Source: Roseimaritima multifibrata
GTDB taxonomy: Bacteria; Planctomycetota; Planctomycetia; Pirellulales; Pirellulaceae
Direction of reading: 5' to 3'
DNA length: 64,000 nt
NCBI RefSeq assembly: GCF_007741495.1
Contig: NZ_CP036262.1
Span: 2,108,001-2,172,000, forward strand
How positions within the stretch are numbered: position 1 is the first letter of the stretch; each line of letters begins with the position of its first letter. The notes below the pieces were generated by a model, which was not told the origin of the DNA, ran no database searches, and saw only the letters and a program-made list of their open reading frames with translations. A program made the position numbers and the translations under genes. Shown piece after piece: positions 52,209 to 61,169 of this stretch.

Positions 52209-53645
52209 TCAGACAAGTTTCTCGCAGAATGCCCCTTCATTGATGGTTGGACGTTCTGGCCGCCCTTTATGAATATAGGTCAGTTCCATATTGCTCAACC
52301 CAAGCAAATGCAAGATGGAGGCGTGTAGGTCATGGATGTGCAACCGATCTTCGACAGCATGCAGCCCTAAATCGTCTGTCGCCCCGATCGTTTGACCTCC
52401 ACGAACACCTCCTCCCGCCATCCACATTGTGTAGCCGGTTGGATTGTGATCCCGACCATTGCCCGCTTCGGACATTGGCGTACGACCAAATTCACCTCCC
52501 CAAACTACCAAGGTTTCGTCCAACAAGCCACGTTGTTTAAGATCTTTCAATAAAGCGGCGACTGGTTGGTCGGTCTGTTTGCACAGTTTCGAATGGTTGC
52601 GTTCGATGTTGGAGTGTGAATCCCACTTGCTGCCCGCTCCATGGTAAAGCTGGACGAACCGGACTCCACTTTCGGACAATCGCCGAGCCAGCAAGCACAT
52701 TTTGCCGAATTTCGCCGTTTCTGGCTGATCCATCCCATACATTTTTTCGGTTTCTGCAGTCTCCTGAGACAGGTCGATCGCTTGAGGTGCTTCGGCCTGC
52801 ATGCGGAATCCCATTTCATAGCTGGCGATTCTCGCTTCCAGTTCCGATTGCTCGGGGTGTCGGTCGGCGAACTGCTGATTGATTTGGTTTAAGAAATTAA
52901 GTTTCCCCATCTGTCTGCGGTCGGTGAACCCTTCGGGCGCCGTCAGGTTGGGGATCGGTTGACTTCCCTCGCTAAAGCGGACCCCTTGGTACAGGGCTGG
53001 CATGAAACCGGCGCCCCAGTTTCGTGGTCCATTGACGACGGAGGAACGCGTGTCCTGCATGACCACAAAATTGGGTAGGTCAGCATTCTCGCTCCCCAGG
53101 CCATAACTAACCCAGCTGCCCAGCGACGGCCGTCCACCGAGGATCGAGCAGGTATTCATTTGGCAGACACCCGAGGAATGGTTAATCCCTTCGGACCAGC
53201 AGGATCGGATCACCGCCATGTCATCGACACATTCGGCCGTATGGGGCAACCAGTCGGACACCCAAGTACCCGCCTGTCCGTGCTGCTTCCATTTTCGTTT
53301 GGATTCCAGCAAAGGAGAGCGGGATTCACCCATCGCCGTAATCACTTCGCCGAAACTATCGGGAAGCTGTTTCCCATGCAATTTGTTCAGTAGCGGCTTG
53401 GGGTCAAACATGTCGATATGGCTGGGGCCGCCTTCCATGAAAAGGAAGATGACCCGTTTCGCTCGAGGCGTAAAATGCGGGCTGCGAGCGGCTCGGTTCA
53501 GGTCGGCGACGTTGATCCCAGGTGCAGCCGCTTGAACCTTTGGTCCCGCCATCATGCCTGCCAATGCGACCGCTCCGAACCCCGCGCCGCTTTGAGTTAG
53601 GAAGGCCCGCCGAGACGTTGGGATTTCGATGATTGGTTTTGCCAT
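52209..53645 (-). CDS. DUF1501 protein with Tat signal
   Basis: 478 residues. The twin-arginine signal TSRRAFLTQSGAGFGAVALAGMMAG is followed by processing near VQAA (residue 40). The fold belongs to the alkaline-phosphatase/sulfatase-like superfamily. Conserved parts are VIFLFMEGGPSHIDMFDPKP, RPSLGSWVSYGLGSEN, VWGGEFGRTPMSEAGNGRDHNP and GGGVRGGQTIGATDD, with several Asp/His residues likely to bind metal. In planctomycetes it almost always pairs with a PSCyt1/DUF1549/DUF1553 gene, as here (65 bp upstream). The joint function is not established. Confidence 0.95.
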   Translation of the reverse strand: MAKPIIEIPTSRRAFLTQSGAGFGAVALAGMMAGPKVQAAAPGINVADLNRAARSPHFTPRAKRVIFLFMEGGPSHIDMFDPKPLLNKLHGKQLPDSFGEVITAMGESRSPLLESKRKWKQHGQAGTWVSDWLPHTAECVDDMAVIRSCWSEGINHSSGVCQMNTCSILGGRPSLGSWVSYGLGSENADLPNFVVMQDTRSSVVNGPRNWGAGFMPALYQGVRFSEGSQPIPNLTAPEGFTDRRQMGKLNFLNQINQQFADRHPEQSELEARIASYEMGFRMQAEAPQAIDLSQETAETEKMYGMDQPETAKFGKMCLLARRLSESGVRFVQLYHGAGSKWDSHSNIERNHSKLCKQTDQPVAALLKDLKQRGLLDETLVVWGGEFGRTPMSEAGNGRDHNPTGYTMWMAGGGVRGGQTIGATDDLGLHAVEDRLHIHDLHASILHLLGLSNMELTYIHKGRPERPTINEGAFCEKLV

Positions 53646-53710
53646 GATGTTTCCTCGCTTTATGAATCGTTTGTTCTGAAAAGTGACCGGTTTCGCGTTC
53701 GATAGCGTGG

Positions 53711-56700
53711 CTAACGAACGTAGAGAAACTCATTGGAGTTCAGCAGCGAATGACAAAAGTCGATCAACGCGGCGTCGGCGGGGGTGCCTTGTCCTGAGTC
53801 ACTGACGCTGGTTTCCAGGTCAAATTTATTATTAGTGCTGTCTTTCAGGACGCCGGGCTGGGCCTCGAATTTCCAGTAGGCAACCGTTGCAGGGAGTGGA
53901 TTGGGGGCAAACAGCATGAGCTGCTCTTTGTTGAGGGTTGTGTCCGAAATCCGCACGTCGTCGATCAGGCCATCAAACCGGCCTCCTTTCCCGTTGGTCC
54001 GACCGCCGATCGTCAGTGGTTCCGAATTGCCCAGGCCGCCGACAATGTCGTGTTCGATCACGGCGATGTTCATAGGCTCTTCTTCGTTGGAAAGATCCTT
54101 CAGGTAGAAGGTCACGGTCCCTTTGGAGTCTTTGGTTGCTGGCTGAAACGCTGCGGCAACGAAGTAGGGTGTATCCAGTTTCACGTCTTGGTCCGAAAAG
54201 ACCGCAGCCTCACCAAAATCGCCGGAAACTTTCTCGCCCCACATGTGCAGGATCAGTGTCCTTGGTTTTCGACGCGACCCTTCGCCAGAAACTCCAAACG
54301 ACCATCCCGGCTGCTTACTGTTGGGACTCCATTTGGCCATCAGTGGACGAACCATTCCCGAGGTATAAACGCTGCGTATCTGGAAGAATGTTTCGATGGT
54401 CATGTTTTTCATGTCCAGTTCGGGATCGTTGCTGCGACGTGGCAGTAACAGATCCTTTTGGTCCATCAATGCAACCGCTTGACCATCGCGGTAAGGCAGG
54501 CGAGCGGCCACCAATGTCGACGTGGATTCCGTATCATCGGCTTCCAGTCGCTTTTGCTGTTCTTTGAGGAACGACAGGGACGCTTCCAGTTCGTCGGTGG
54601 TTGGTTCCCGGCCGCTGATCAATCGCCAGGCCAGCCGAACACGTTCGCTCGGGTTCTGCTCGGCTTTGCGGATGCGACTGGCAAACGCGGTCGCATGTTG
54701 CAGATAGATGGGGCTGTTGATTAACAACAAAGACTGGATGGGGGTGGTCGTCCGATTTCGTGAGGATTCACTACTGAAGAACTGCGGCAGGTCAAAGACA
54801 TCCATCAGTGGATCGCGAGCGTTCCGCATCACGCGGGTGTAGATACTGCGTCGTGGGACATCGGAAAGCGTGCTGGGGCCGCCGGCTCGTTCATCCAAAC
54901 GTCCACTGACCATCAAAACCGAATCGCGAATCTGCTCGGCGTCCAAGCGAAGAACGTTGCCTCGCCAGTACCGTTCATTATGCGGGTCGATTTCCTGAAA
55001 CGCCTGCATCTGAGGATGTGAGGAGGATTGCCGATAGGTTTCCGACAGCACAATCTGACGGTGAAGCCACTTAAAGCTCCAACCGTTTGCGACGAACTGC
55101 GTCGTCAGCCAGTCGAGTAATTCGGGATGGCTGGGAGGACCGCCTAAGCGACCGAAATCACTTGAATTTGGAGCAAGTCCCCGGCTGAAGTGGTATTGCC
55201 AGATGCGATTGACGATGACGCGAGTCGATAGCGGGTTATCGGGTTGCGTTAGCCATTTTGCGAAGGCGGTCCGTCGACCTGTCGACTGAAGTTCTGTATT
55301 GGGGGTGTAATCGAGCGGCGAAGGATCAAGGATCGTCAGGACGCCCGGTTCAACCGGATCTTTGGAGCGTTTGGGAATCAAGACCGGCGGGGCTTCGGTC
55401 CCTAGATCCTCGATCGTCATCGCGGTCGGTAGTGGCTTCGGTTTCTCCGCCTTCATTTTGCCAAGTTGTTTCTTCAGTTCCAGAACTGCAGTCTTGTCTT
55501 CTTTCTTGAGGCGTGATTCCAAGCGGCTGTATTCAAACAAAACCTGGCGGTGCACCAGTTCATGGATCTGGTGTTCGTAGGGCGAGCGTTCTTCGCTTGT
55601 TTTGTCCATGATCAACTGAACGTCCGCGGGGAATTTGATGATCGCTCGTTTGGCCGCACTCACGCGGTAGGGGGCTTCGATTTTGTCGATTTTTGCTTGG
55701 ATCGAGGCGGTTTTCTTTTCCCAAATGGCTTGTTGTTTTGCGTGTTCGGCAAGCTCTTCTGGGGAAGCAACCACGGTCCCATCTTTGGGAAGGACCGCGG
55801 CAAAGACCGCTCGCAAGCGAAAATAGTCACGCTGCAAAATCGGATCGAATTTGTGATCGTGGCACCGTGCACACTGCATGCCCATTCCTAGAAAAACATC
55901 CCCGGTGGTGTCGGTGATGTCGTTCATGATCAGGTCCCACTGACCACGAGCATCGCGGCTGTTGTATTCGTAAATCCAGTGCCGCAGGTATCCCGTTGCG
56001 ATCAATGCGTCGGGATCGTCCGGGTACATTTCGTCTCCGGCGATCTGTTCGGTGACAAAACGGTCGTACGGTTTGTCTTCGTTCAGCGAGCGGATCACGT
56101 AGTCGCGATATTGCCACGCATCGGGACGGTAGAAATCGGCTCGGTAGCCATCGCTGTCGGCGTATCGGACCAGATCCAACCAGTGCCGTGCCCAACGTTC
56201 ACCATACTGGGGCGAATCAAGCAGCCGCTCGACAAGTTTGGGGTATGCGTCCGGCGAACTGTCTTCGATGAATTCTTGGACCTGCTCGGGCGTGGGAGGA
56301 AGTCCGGTCAGATCATACGACAGCCGGCGAAGCAACGCCGCACGATCGGCCGGAGGCGCTGGCGATAGATTGGCGGCTTGCTGTTTTTGTAATATGAACG
56401 CGTCGATCGGATTTTTGCTCCAGTCCTCGATGCGATACGAAGCGGCCGCCTGGTCGCTCCCCTGAGTGGCGGGAGTGGGGATTTCGACAACTGTCGGGAC
56501 CGGCGGGTTGGTCAGCGGCTGGAACGCCCACCACTGGCGATCTTCTTCGGTTAGTTTGGGTTTGTCTGTCCGAACGGGGGCCGACGGATCGGCGCCCGGC
56601 CAAGGGGCTCCAAGCGAAACCCAACGCTCAAGGATTTTAATTTGCTTGTCCGGCAATTTCCCGGAAGGTGGCATTTCGAAGCCTTCGTAGCGGACGGCTT

Positions 56701-56989
56701 CAATCAGCAGACTTTCGTCAATTTTCCCCGGGACCACGGCCGCTCCCGATTCGCCCCCCGCCAAATGGCCACCAAGCGTGTCCAGACGCAGGTCTCCACG
56801 CTGTTTCTCTTCGCCGTGGCAAGAAAAACACTTTTCGGCAAGCAAAGGGCGAACCTCCACTTCGAAGAATTTTGCCTCTTCGGGCGAAATGGGCGAAGGT
56901 GAGCCGGCGAATGCGGTTAGCCCCCCAAATATTACAAAACAAATAAGGAGGGCTAATAACATTGACAGGGTTTTAGGCGGGATATTCAT
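53711..56989 (-). CDS. PSCyt1-DUF1549-DUF1553 protein with LamG-like insertion
   Basis: 1092 residues from ATG 56989; the frame is open to 57028. A signal peptide precedes the planctomycete cytochrome C domain with C54-FS-C57-H58 (haem c) and MPPSGKLPD. DUF1549 covers ~180-390 (LRRLSYDLTGLPPTPEQV, YGERWARHWLDLVRYADSDGYR and a second CARCHD motif). DUF1553 starts near 590 (FAKWLTQPDNPLSTRVIVNRIWQYHF). A LamG-like beta-sandwich (~860-1060, LTIGGRTNGKGGRFDGLIDDVRIS) interrupts it before the conserved end CHSLLNSNEFLYV. It is probably a secreted cytochrome-type protein acting with the DUF1501 partner. Confidence 0.94.
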   Translation of the reverse strand: MNIPPKTLSMLLALLICFVIFGGLTAFAGSPSPISPEEAKFFEVEVRPLLAEKCFSCHGEEKQRGDLRLDTLGGHLAGGESGAAVVPGKIDESLLIEAVRYEGFEMPPSGKLPDKQIKILERWVSLGAPWPGADPSAPVRTDKPKLTEEDRQWWAFQPLTNPPVPTVVEIPTPATQGSDQAAASYRIEDWSKNPIDAFILQKQQAANLSPAPPADRAALLRRLSYDLTGLPPTPEQVQEFIEDSSPDAYPKLVERLLDSPQYGERWARHWLDLVRYADSDGYRADFYRPDAWQYRDYVIRSLNEDKPYDRFVTEQIAGDEMYPDDPDALIATGYLRHWIYEYNSRDARGQWDLIMNDITDTTGDVFLGMGMQCARCHDHKFDPILQRDYFRLRAVFAAVLPKDGTVVASPEELAEHAKQQAIWEKKTASIQAKIDKIEAPYRVSAAKRAIIKFPADVQLIMDKTSEERSPYEHQIHELVHRQVLFEYSRLESRLKKEDKTAVLELKKQLGKMKAEKPKPLPTAMTIEDLGTEAPPVLIPKRSKDPVEPGVLTILDPSPLDYTPNTELQSTGRRTAFAKWLTQPDNPLSTRVIVNRIWQYHFSRGLAPNSSDFGRLGGPPSHPELLDWLTTQFVANGWSFKWLHRQIVLSETYRQSSSHPQMQAFQEIDPHNERYWRGNVLRLDAEQIRDSVLMVSGRLDERAGGPSTLSDVPRRSIYTRVMRNARDPLMDVFDLPQFFSSESSRNRTTTPIQSLLLINSPIYLQHATAFASRIRKAEQNPSERVRLAWRLISGREPTTDELEASLSFLKEQQKRLEADDTESTSTLVAARLPYRDGQAVALMDQKDLLLPRRSNDPELDMKNMTIETFFQIRSVYTSGMVRPLMAKWSPNSKQPGWSFGVSGEGSRRKPRTLILHMWGEKVSGDFGEAAVFSDQDVKLDTPYFVAAAFQPATKDSKGTVTFYLKDLSNEEEPMNIAVIEHDIVGGLGNSEPLTIGGRTNGKGGRFDGLIDDVRISDTTLNKEQLMLFAPNPLPATVAYWKFEAQPGVLKDSTNNKFDLETSVSDSGQGTPADAALIDFCHSLLNSNEFLYVR

Positions 56990-57072
56990 GCCCTTAGTAT
57001 GACTGATTTTGCTGGCAATTGCCAACAACGATTGCAGCTGTTTTTGGCTACAATGTTCAATACCTGACCGTA

Positions 57073-59235
57073 ATGTCTCTCACCATGGTTACGAATCCAC
57101 CGATGAAAAAACTGATATCACACAGTCGCGACCTAAAAGCCAGTCACGGCGCTGAAGTGAATTTCTGGAAGCAAAGGGTCTGTCGAATCGGACTGTGGGC
57201 GCTGGCCGTCGCATTTGTTTCCTCGCACGCGATGGCGGCCCCACCGGTTCGGAATTACGACGTTGTGGTTTACGGAGGAACTTCCGCGGGCGTCGCGGCG
57301 GCGATTCAAGCCAAGCGGATGGGCAAGACTTCGGTGATTGTCTGTCCCGATCTCCATTTGGGTGGATTGACCAGCAGTGGGCTGGGGTGGACGGACAGCG
57401 GGAAGAAATCGGCCGTTGGTGGGTTTGCACGCGAATTCTATCAAAAATTGAAGGCTCACTACGATCAGCCGTCGGCTTGGCGACAACAAAAAGCGAGCGA
57501 GTACAGCCGCTACAGTGCTGACCAGGATGCGATGTGGGTGTTCGAACCGCACGTCGCCGAAGCGGCTTACGAAGCGATGATCGCCGAAGCCCAGGTTCCC
57601 GTTTATCGTGATTCCTGGCTGGACCGTGAATCGGGCGTCAAAAAGGAAGGAACACAGATCGTTTCGATCCGGATGCTGGATGGGCAGGTCTATGCAGGGA
57701 AAATCTTCATTGACGCCACCTACGAGGGTGATCTGATGGCGGCTGCCGAAGTCGATTTCCATATCGGCCGCGAAGCCAATTCGGTTTATGGCGAAACCTT
57801 AAACGGCATTCAAAAGGTTCGTACGACAAAACATCAGTTCGATTATGCCGTCAGCCCCTACGTTGTCCCCGACGACCCTCAAAGTGGTTTGTTGCCACGG
57901 ATCCACGACAAACCGATTGCCGCGGATGGTGAAGGCGACAATGGCGTGCAGGCTTATTGCTACCGCATGTGTTTGACGAATTTCGATGACAATCGTGTCC
58001 CTTTTCCGAAACCTGATAATTACGATCCAATGCAGTACGAACTGCTGGCACGCTACCTCGATGGCGGTTGGCGTCAGGTTTGGCGGAAATTCGATCCCGC
58101 ACCAAATCACAAAACGGATACGAATAATCACGGAGCGTTTTCGACTGACAACATCGGGATGAATTACGACTACCCGGCTGCCAGTTACGAACGCCGCGAA
58201 GAAATTTTGCAGGAACACCGGGATTATCAGCAGGGACTGATGTGGTTTTTGGCCAACGACCCGCGGACCCCTGCGGACGTTCGAGAGCGGATGTCGAAGT
58301 GGGGATTGTGCAAGGACGAATTTCAGTCCAGTGGCCACTGGCCGCACCAGATTTACGTCCGTGAAGCTCGCCGGATGGTCAGCGATTTCGTGATGACCGA
58401 ACTTCATTTAACCAAGAAAAAACCGACTCCTAAATCAATTGGTCTGGGATCCTACAATATGGATTCTCACAACATTCAGCGTTACGTCGACGCGAGTGGA
58501 CACGCTCGGAATGAAGGGGATATCCAGGTCAGCCCCGGCGGACCGTATCAGATCAGCTATGAAGCGATCATTCCCAAGTCCGAACAATGCACCAACCTGT
58601 TAGTGCCGGTATGTCTTTCGTCATCGCACATCGCCTATGGATCGATCCGGATGGAACCGGTCTTCATGATCCTTGGTCAGTCGGCAGCGACCGCCGCGGC
58701 GCTTGCCATCGATAGCGAGCAAAGTGTTCAGGAAGTTCCCTACGAGCAATTGAAAAAACAGTTGCTAGAGGACAAGCAGGTGCTGGAATACGACATTAAG
58801 AACGAACCGCCTGCCGGGTTGCTTCCCAAGGCATTGCCGGGGTCGGTCGTGGACGATACGGCTGCGACCCTGTCGGTCGGTTGGCAGACGAGCGGTTCGG
58901 TGAAACCGTACGTGTTGTACGGGTACCTGCACGATGGCAATGAACGGAAAGGCGAATTGGAGGCGACCTATACCTCCGAATTGAAACCTGGACGCTATGA
59001 GGTTCGGGTTTCTTACACCGCCAATCCAAACCGTGCTTCCAACGTTCCCGTGGTCGTATCTCACGCCGACGGCGAAACCGAAAAGCAAGTCGATCAGCGG
59101 AAGTCGCCGGAATCCGAAAACGGATTTCACTCCGTCGGAACCTATCGGTTTGACAAGACCGGAAAAGTTCAGATCAGCAATTCCGGAACGACGGGACACG
59201 TGATCATCGACGCGGTACAGTTTCTGCCCCGCTAG
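57073..59235 (+). CDS. Secreted FAD-dependent oxidoreductase with golvesin-like C-terminal domain
   Basis: 720 residues from ATG 57073; ATGs at 57085 and 57103 are alternatives and a TTG at 57019 is unlikely. A signal peptide (IGLWALAVAFVSSHAMAAP) precedes the Rossmann motif YDVVVYGGTSAGVAAAIQAKR. The FAD_oxidored block continues with LHLGGLTSSGLGWTD and FIDATYEGDLMAAAEVDF. Residues ~590-720 are a beta-rich domain (YTSELKPGRYEVRVSYTANPNRASNVPV and HVIIDAVQFLP) of the golvesin/xanthan-lyase type that may bind carbohydrate. The gene is divergent from the DUF1553 gene and shares its promoter region. Substrate unknown. Its stop overlaps the convergent protease gene by four bases. Confidence 0.92.
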   Translation: MSLTMVTNPPMKKLISHSRDLKASHGAEVNFWKQRVCRIGLWALAVAFVSSHAMAAPPVRNYDVVVYGGTSAGVAAAIQAKRMGKTSVIVCPDLHLGGLTSSGLGWTDSGKKSAVGGFAREFYQKLKAHYDQPSAWRQQKASEYSRYSADQDAMWVFEPHVAEAAYEAMIAEAQVPVYRDSWLDRESGVKKEGTQIVSIRMLDGQVYAGKIFIDATYEGDLMAAAEVDFHIGREANSVYGETLNGIQKVRTTKHQFDYAVSPYVVPDDPQSGLLPRIHDKPIAADGEGDNGVQAYCYRMCLTNFDDNRVPFPKPDNYDPMQYELLARYLDGGWRQVWRKFDPAPNHKTDTNNHGAFSTDNIGMNYDYPAASYERREEILQEHRDYQQGLMWFLANDPRTPADVRERMSKWGLCKDEFQSSGHWPHQIYVREARRMVSDFVMTELHLTKKKPTPKSIGLGSYNMDSHNIQRYVDASGHARNEGDIQVSPGGPYQISYEAIIPKSEQCTNLLVPVCLSSSHIAYGSIRMEPVFMILGQSAATAAALAIDSEQSVQEVPYEQLKKQLLEDKQVLEYDIKNEPPAGLLPKALPGSVVDDTAATLSVGWQTSGSVKPYVLYGYLHDGNERKGELEATYTSELKPGRYEVRVSYTANPNRASNVPVVVSHADGETEKQVDQRKSPESENGFHSVGTYRFDKTGKVQISNSGTTGHVIIDAVQFLPR

Positions 59236-60095
59236 AGGTCTTCGTAAGCCATATCAAAGGTGTCCGCCTGACTGAGGTCACCTGTTTTTAAACCAAGGCT
59301 AAACCAGCGAATCCGTTGTTCGCTGGTTCCGTGGGTGAAGAGGTGTGGTTTAACGGTCCCCGTCGCTTGCATTTGCAAACGGTCGTCACCGATCGCGTTG
59401 GCGGCGTTAAGGCCTTCGGCAATATCGCCTTTCTCAAGGCTGCCGAATCGCTTCTGTTCGTAATGAGCCCAAACGCCAGCGTAGTAGTCAGCCTGCAGTT
59501 CTAAGCGAACCGAAAGTTGGTTGTATTGCCGTTCGCTAAGGCGAGCGCGCTGCTGGTTCATCCAGTCGGTTCGCCCGAGAAGGTTTTGAACGTGGTGTCC
59601 GACTTCATGGGCAATCACGTAGGCTTGAGCAAAATCGCCTGACGCCCCTAGTTGTTGGCTCATCTGATCAAAGAACGAAGTGTCCAGGTAAACCTTGGAA
59701 TCGGCCGGGCAGTAGAAGGGGCCCGTCGCTTTGGTCGCTTGGCCGCAGCCACTGTTGACCAGATCTTGAAAGAGGACCATTTCAGGGGGCTGGTATCGTT
59801 GGCCGCTGTCAGCAAATAGCGGAGTCCAGACATCTTCGGTGGATGCCAGGATCACGGTCGCGAAATTTCCGGCCGCCTTTTCTCGTTCGCTTAACGGGGC
59901 CGGTTCGGCGCCGGGGCCAACGGCGGCGCCTGGCGGCGGAATATTGTTTAGTAATTTTGCGGGATCCCCTCCCATCAACATGACGATGACCGCCACGACC
60001 AGAATTCCAATTCCACCGGTGGCGGCTACTTTGGGCGCTCGTTTTCCGCGGCGATCGTCCACGTTCGAACTTTGCCGTCTTCCGTCTAATCGCAT
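59232..60095 (-). CDS. ypfJ: YpfJ-type neutral zinc metallopeptidase
   Basis: 287 residues. A basic cytoplasmic lead (RRQSSNVDDRRGKRAPK) precedes one membrane helix at ~25-42, so the enzyme is anchored and faces the periplasm. Hallmarks are CGQATKATGPFYCPADSKVYLDTSFFD, the zinc motif H163-EVG-H167-HVQ, and LELQADYYAGVWAHY with the third ligand. The end HGTSEQRIRWFSLGLKTG is also conserved. The family is widespread and its physiological substrate unknown. Confidence 0.94.
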   Translation of the reverse strand: MRLDGRRQSSNVDDRRGKRAPKVAATGGIGILVVAVIVMLMGGDPAKLLNNIPPPGAAVGPGAEPAPLSEREKAAGNFATVILASTEDVWTPLFADSGQRYQPPEMVLFQDLVNSGCGQATKATGPFYCPADSKVYLDTSFFDQMSQQLGASGDFAQAYVIAHEVGHHVQNLLGRTDWMNQQRARLSERQYNQLSVRLELQADYYAGVWAHYEQKRFGSLEKGDIAEGLNAANAIGDDRLQMQATGTVKPHLFTHGTSEQRIRWFSLGLKTGDLSQADTFDMAYEDL

Positions 60096-60348
60096 CGCAG
60101 CTACCCTTCAAAAATATTTTGGAATTGAGACCGGCTTTGTGATTTCATTATTGTCCCCCACCGGCCGGTGGCACAGGCCCAGTACCTTGTCAAACACTTG
60201 GTTTTTGTCGCCAAACGGTGTGGCTGCACAAAAAGGTTTTTTTGTCTGGTGATTGGCCCGAGGCGGTGTTTGCAGCACCATACCCCCGCAAAATCGATTC
60301 CTGTTCGAAACGGTTTTCAGGAAAGTTTCCGATTTCTGCCATCGCTAA
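60096..60348. other. Intergenic region with a 14-bp perfect palindrome
   Basis: No gene is supported. CCACCGGCCGGTGG (60158-60171) is a perfect palindrome 63 bp upstream of the ypfJ-like start and could be a dimeric regulator site. Nothing else is distinctive. Confidence 0.5.
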
Positions 60349-60377
60349 TTGACCCCGAGGATCGGTTTGGCTAAATT
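60349..60377 (+). promoter_or_regulatory. Sigma-70-type promoter for tRNA-His
   Basis: TTGACC (60349-60354) and TAAATT (60372-60377) are separated by exactly 17 bases, and the mature tRNA starts 15 bases after the -10 box. Confidence 0.75.
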
Positions 60378-60392
60378 CTGGGCTCCGATACG

Positions 60393-60466
60393 GTGGGTGT
60401 AGCTCAGTTGGTTAGAGCGTCGGATTGTGATTCCGAATGTCGGGGGTTCGAGTCCCCTCACTCACC
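60393..60466 (+). tRNA. tRNA-His (anticodon GTG)
   Basis: The 74-base cloverleaf folds fully: acceptor GTGGGTG with CACTCAC (one G-U), D stem GCTC/GAGC, anticodon stem TCGGA/TCCGA with loop TTGTGAT (anticodon 60427-60429), and T stem GGGGG/CCCCT around TTCGAGT. The base before it (G60392) can serve as the G-1 that pairs with C73 and is the identity element of histidine tRNA. CCA is not encoded (CTT follows C73), so the 3' end must be added by the nucleotidyltransferase. Confidence 0.97.
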
Positions 60467-60604
60467 CTTGCTTTCTACTATTTAGCAAGCCATCTAGCGG
60501 TGTAACGATGCTGGTGGTTTTTTAGTACGGAAGCGTTGGGTTGGCCGTGGTGGGGTTCGTTGGAATTCTCCCCCGTTTCAGCCGCTGCTCGAGTGGAGGA
60601 TTCA

Positions 60605-61045
60605 ATGCGAGTCGCAACCGCTAGACGGCACAGTGGTTTAGAGCTGCGGATGACGCCGATGATCGACGTCGTTTTTCTCTTGTTGGTCTTTTTTCTTTGG
60701 ACCAGCAGCTTTAATGAGCCCGAATTTGATTTGCCCAGTTCGGTTGCTGCTGAACAAACGGCCGCTGCAGAAGCTCGAGGCCAACAAACCAACCAGCCGG
60801 AAGCCTTTGATGAAATAATCATCTTGGTCTCTCCGCCCGATTCCCCCAATCCGCTTCAATTGAACGGGCAACCGGTCCAGTCGTTACAGATTCTGCGAGA
60901 TCAGCTGGCGGAAATCGCTGGTCTAAGTGCCGATCCTTCGGTGATTGTGGACCCCACCGAAACGACCGAGATCGGACGTGCCGTCGCGGTTTACGATATC
61001 GCGCGATCCGCCGGTTTTAAGAAGGTTCTGTTCGCTGCGAAGTAA
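60605..61045 (+). CDS. exbD: ExbD/TolR-family biopolymer transport protein
   Basis: 146 residues from ATG 60605, which follows GGAGGA at good spacing; the frame opens earlier at 60536. The signature LELRMTPMIDVVFLLLVFFLW includes the membrane Asp (MTPMID) needed for proton use. The periplasmic domain (~45-146) starts with an acid/Ala-rich linker and ends ARSAGFKKVLFAAK. ExbD works with ExbB to drive TonB-type or similar envelope machines. No exbB gene adjoins it; the neighbours are tRNA-His and purB. Its partner must be elsewhere. Confidence 0.92.
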   Translation: MRVATARRHSGLELRMTPMIDVVFLLLVFFLWTSSFNEPEFDLPSSVAAEQTAAAEARGQQTNQPEAFDEIIILVSPPDSPNPLQLNGQPVQSLQILRDQLAEIAGLSADPSVIVDPTETTEIGRAVAVYDIARSAGFKKVLFAAK

Positions 61046-61169
61046 CGCCAATACTTGGCGGGTTCTGCCCGACTCGCTAGGTTGCTAGCTTCGCAAATGT
61101 CGTTTGCGGCTGCCTGCGGTGGCTTTGGCATTCGGTTATTGACTCCCCCCTTTTTCTGGAGCTCCCCTC

